Part shown: piece after piece, positions 5,618 through 8,045 of the stretch
Layout of the letters: each line of letters starts with the position of its first letter
Position numbering within the stretch: the first letter of the stretch is position 1
Source: Ktedonobacterales bacterium
GTDB taxonomy: Bacteria; Chloroflexota; Ktedonobacteria; Ktedonobacterales; JADMIN01
Assembly (NCBI GenBank): GCA_025450405.1
Contig: JANWHL010000303.1
Coordinates: forward strand, 1-8,045
DNA: 8,045 nucleotides
Direction of reading: 5' to 3'
The notes under the pieces: generated by a model
What the model saw: only the letters and a program-made list of their open reading frames with translations
Database searches by the model: none
Told to the model about the DNA's origin: nothing
Made by a program: the position numbers and the translations under genes

Positions 5618-7864
5618 ATGGCGACGACGGAGGACCGTGAGGCGGCGCGCGCGGACGCGCTGCGCCAGTTGCGGATGGGCAGCCAGGCGCTGGCCGAGGG
5701 TCGGCTGGATGTGGCCGCCGACGCGCTGGTGATGGCGGAGACGGTCTTCCGCCGGCTGGATGATACGGAACATGTGGCGGAGTCGCGGGCCGAGCTGGCC
5801 GAGGTCCAGCGCCAGAGTGGCGCGCCCGAGAAGGCGGGCGCCAGCTTTGAGCGGGCCATCGCGCTCTTCGACACGCTCCATCTGCCGCTGCGCGAGGCTG
5901 GTGCCACTCTGGCCCTCGGGCATATCGAACGCCAGGGGGGAAAGCTCGAAGCCGCGCGCGACCACTATGAGCGCGCGCTCCATCTCTTCGAGGAGGCCGG
6001 CAACGTCCGCGGTCGGGCCGCGGCGGCGTTGGCCCTGGGGCACCTGGACGCGCAGCGCGGCCACCCAGCCAGCGCGGCGGCGCGCTATGGCGTGGCACGC
6101 CGTCTCTCCGCGGAAGCCGGCGACCCGGTGGGCGAGGCGGATGCCGCTCGGGGTCAGGGCGATGTCCTGATCGAGCGGGGGCGCTTCGCGGACGCCGAGG
6201 AGGCGTTCGCGCGGGCACTGGCGCTCTATCGGGAGCGCCGCGATGTCTATGGCGAGGTGGATTCGCTGATCGGGCGCGGGCGGCTGGCGGTGGCCCAGGG
6301 CCGCCTGGATGACGCGGCCGGGCACTTCGGCGAGGCCATTGGGTTGGCGCGGCCGGTGGAGTATGGGCTGGGCGAGGCCGACGGGAGCCTGGGCCTGGCG
6401 GATGTGGAGCTGCACCGGCGCCGCTGGGAACAGGCGCTGGCCAACGCGGTCCACGCCGGCAAGCGCTACGACGAGGACAACAGCGCGCTCGGCGGGGCGC
6501 AGGTCAATCGCGTGATCGGCGAGGTGGAGCTGCACCGCGGCCAACTCACGCCCGCCATCTCGGACTTCACCCGCGCGCGGCGGGCCTTTCAGACACTGCG
6601 CGCGCGCCGGCCCGCCATCCAGGCGGCGCTCGGCGCGGGCGAGGCCCAGCGGCGCCGGTCGGCGCCGCGGCGGGCGGAGGACCTCTTCGCGGAGGCTCGC
6701 CAGGCGGCCGCCGAGGCGGAACAGCCGGACCTGGAGGCCTCCGCGCTGCTGGGGCTGGGCGAGGTGGCGCGTGGGCGCGGGCAGAGCGGCGAGGCGGGTT
6801 CGCTGCTGGGCGAGGCGCGGAAGCGCTTCGTGGCGGCGGAGCGGCCGGGGGGCGAGGCGGCGGCGCTGGTGGCTGAAGCGCGGCTGGCCCTCACCCGCGG
6901 CCAGTTGGATCGCGCGGCGGCGGATGCCGAGGAGGCGGTGGCGCGGTCGCGCGCGGCGGAGGAGCGGACGGGGGCGCCAGGGCCGGAGGCGGAGGCGCAC
7001 GCGGTGCGGGCGGGAGTGGCGCTGGCCGTGGGCCGGCTCGTCGATGCGCGGGCCGGCTTTGTCGAGGCGCAAGCGGCGGCCGAACGGCTGGGCGAGGCGT
7101 CGGTGCTGGCGGAGGTCGCGCTGGGGATGGCAGAGACGGACCTGCAAGCCGATGCGGTCCAGGCGGCGGTGGCGGGATTCAACCGTGCCGCCGAGCGGGC
7201 GCGCGCGGTGGAGGCGCGGCTGGTGGAGGCGCTGGCGGCGGTCGGGCTGGGTCGCGTGCTGCTGCGCCGCGAGGTCTGGGAGGAGGCGCTGGCCGCGCAC
7301 CAGGATCACCTGGCGCGGCTGAAGGAAGCGGATGACCCGGCCGCGCAGGCGCTGGCGTATGTGGGCATGGGTGAGGCGCAGCGCCATCTGGGGCGGCTGG
7401 CCGAGGCGCGCGAGGCCTTCGTGACCGGCGCGCGACTCTACGCCACGGCTGAGGCGGCGATTGGCGAGGCGGCGGCCGCCCAGGGCGAGGGCCGGGTGCT
7501 GGCGGAGCGCGGGGAGTTGGAGGCGGCGGATGGACGCTACGCGCACGCCGTGGAGCTGAGCGAGCGGGTCGGGCGGGCGCTGGCGGACGAGGCCGACCGC
7601 CACGCCTTCTTCGATGGCCGCGCGCTGCTCTACGCCGAGGCGATCCGGGGCGCCGCGCGGCGCGAGGGGGCCGGACGGTCCACCCAGCTCGCCACCAGCT
7701 ACGCCGGCCTGGCGGGCTCGACTGGTCGCGCCGTAGTCGCCCGGCGGCTGCGTGAGGACGAAAGCGGGCTGCCGGTTCGCGGCGAGCAGCTCTCCGAGGA
7801 CGATATTCTGCGCAATCGGGCGGCGGCGCGCCTGCTGGCAGGCGCGCGCGCGATCGTGGGGTAG
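5618..7864 (+). CDS. Tetratricopeptide repeat protein with pre-CHAT-like tail, 748 aa
   Basis: This predicted cytoplasmic helical scaffold has no signal peptide or membrane helix. From residue 14 to 657 it divides into sixteen consecutive helix-turn-helix units. All are exactly 40 residues except unit 11 (414-457), which has 44. Typical units show A...LG...-..G....A...(Y/F)..A..L......, for example residues 94-133 starting AGATLALGHIERQGGKLEAA. This is the TPR_12/MalT-like class, which binds peptides or partner proteins. The last 91 residues start EADRHAFFDGRALLYAEAI and later read SYAGLAGSTGRAVVARRL. From memory this resembles the linker between TPRs and the CHAT peptidase domain (R..FF..R..LY..AI ... 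A...A...GRA), but the protein ends soon after with no CHAT domain. It lies 592 bases after xfp behind repeats, so it is probably its own transcription unit. Partner and function are unknown. Codon use is strongly GC-biased, and the opposite strand is open throughout. Confidence 0.88.
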   Translation: MATTEDREAARADALRQLRMGSQALAEGRLDVAADALVMAETVFRRLDDTEHVAESRAELAEVQRQSGAPEKAGASFERAIALFDTLHLPLREAGATLALGHIERQGGKLEAARDHYERALHLFEEAGNVRGRAAAALALGHLDAQRGHPASAAARYGVARRLSAEAGDPVGEADAARGQGDVLIERGRFADAEEAFARALALYRERRDVYGEVDSLIGRGRLAVAQGRLDDAAGHFGEAIGLARPVEYGLGEADGSLGLADVELHRRRWEQALANAVHAGKRYDEDNSALGGAQVNRVIGEVELHRGQLTPAISDFTRARRAFQTLRARRPAIQAALGAGEAQRRRSAPRRAEDLFAEARQAAAEAEQPDLEASALLGLGEVARGRGQSGEAGSLLGEARKRFVAAERPGGEAAALVAEARLALTRGQLDRAAADAEEAVARSRAAEERTGAPGPEAEAHAVRAGVALAVGRLVDARAGFVEAQAAAERLGEASVLAEVALGMAETDLQADAVQAAVAGFNRAAERARAVEARLVEALAAVGLGRVLLRREVWEEALAAHQDHLARLKEADDPAAQALAYVGMGEAQRHLGRLAEAREAFVTGARLYATAEAAIGEAAAAQGEGRVLAERGELEAADGRYAHAVELSERVGRALADEADRHAFFDGRALLYAEAIRGAARREGAGRSTQLATSYAGLAGSTGRAVVARRLREDESGLPVRGEQLSEDDILRNRAAARLLAGARAIVG

Positions 7865-7872
7865 GAAGAAAG

Positions 7873-8045
7873 CACAATGAGGGCATGGAGGACGACGGAG
7901 AGATTCATAATGAGGCCGGGTCCCCCACTGGGGGCAAACAGAGGACACGGAGGAGGGAGAGGGAGAAGGGAGAGGTCCTCACCTCCGGCCCAGTGGGGTC
8001 CTCTCCCCCAGCCCCTCCCCGTTGCGACGGGGAGGGGAGTCAGGC
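7873..8045 (+). repeat. Mosaic intergenic cassette, copy B (after the TPR gene; truncated by the window)
   Basis: It begins nine bases after the TAG stop with a partial motif CACAATGAGG (7873-7882), then GATTCATAATGAGG (7902-7915). A hairpin CCCCC-ACT-GGGGG (7922-7934) and CAAAC follow, then a GAGGACACGGAGGAGGG purine stretch, then TCCTCACCTCCGGCC and a hairpin module ending GAGTCAGG. Compared with copy A, the AACCGCCGAGG module is missing. About 20 extra bases (7991-8010), flanked by TGGGG and CCCCA, sit inside the last module. The element probably continues past 8045. Confidence 0.7.
8012..8037. repeat. Perfect 11-bp hairpin of copy B
   Basis: CCCCTCCCCGT (8012-8022), loop TGCG, ACGGGGAGGGG (8027-8037). 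It holds the same position in the cassette as the hairpin at 5182-5205, with a different stem sequence and loop and pairing intact. There is no T-run. Confidence 0.7.

Noticed and set aside
5212..5640. 142-residue open frame on the plus strand
   Set aside because: It is made of the intergenic and 50-nt repeat sequence, translates the repeats directly, and overlaps the start of the TPR gene.
5042..7948. 968-residue open frame on the minus strand
   Set aside because: It is antisense to the TPR gene and its flanking repeats. High GC removes stop codons on the opposite strand. The translation is Arg/Pro/His-rich with no domain, while the plus strand has a clean TPR pattern and a good ribosome binding site.
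5039..8045. Composite transposon bounded by the two cassettes, with the TPR gene as cargo
   Set aside because: The cassettes are direct copies only 89% alike in their best part. There is no transposase, terminal inverted repeat or target duplication visible, so transfer is possible but unsupported.

Overview
The window is GC-rich bacterial DNA with long intergenic stretches full of repeats. The gene content and the style of repeats (CACAGAGGACACAGAGG-type and CCTCACCCCCGGCCCCTCTCC-type modules) suggest a Chloroflexota bacterium, perhaps Thermomicrobia-like. This is inference from memory of such genomes; no rRNA or marker gene is present to prove it.

Layout. (1) 1-125, minus strand: the 5' end of an XRE-type helix-turn-helix regulator gene, cut by the window edge, with a strong GGAGG ribosome binding site. 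(2) 126-261: a short divergent regulatory region with a perfect 5-3-5 dyad next to a -10-like TATTAT. (3) 262-837, plus strand: a 191-residue protein that looks like a SLOG-type Rossmannoid nucleotide-binding protein. (4) 838-1175: no gene. It holds a solitary hairpin repeat (896-930) and a purine-rich repeat (1045-1136) that runs into the ackA ribosome binding site. (5) 1176-5025: a two-gene operon, ackA (acetate kinase) and xfp (phosphoketolase), overlapping by 17 bases. (6) 5026-5617: about 590 bases without a credible gene. It holds a mosaic repeat cassette, a perfect 11-bp hairpin, a four-unit 50-nt tandem array of the same hairpin family as 896-930, and a perfect 15-nt tandem duplication just upstream of the next gene. 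(7) 5618-7864: a 748-residue protein with sixteen TPR units of about 40 residues and a tail resembling the segment that precedes CHAT domains, but with no CHAT domain. (8) 7865-8045: a second copy of the mosaic cassette.

How the genes work together. Xfp phosphorolytically splits xylulose-5-P or fructose-6-P to acetyl phosphate plus glyceraldehyde-3-P or erythrose-4-P. AckA then uses acetyl phosphate to make ATP and acetate. The operon is thus a complete phosphoketolase-to-ATP branch (phosphoketolase or bifid-shunt type). The flanking SLOG/XRE pair and the TPR protein have no visible metabolic link to it.

The most unusual content lies between the genes. There is a hairpin repeat family whose stem is kept by paired base changes, and a multi-module cassette placed immediately after the stop codons of both xfp and the TPR gene. 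In xfp the cassette motif itself supplies the last codons and the stop.
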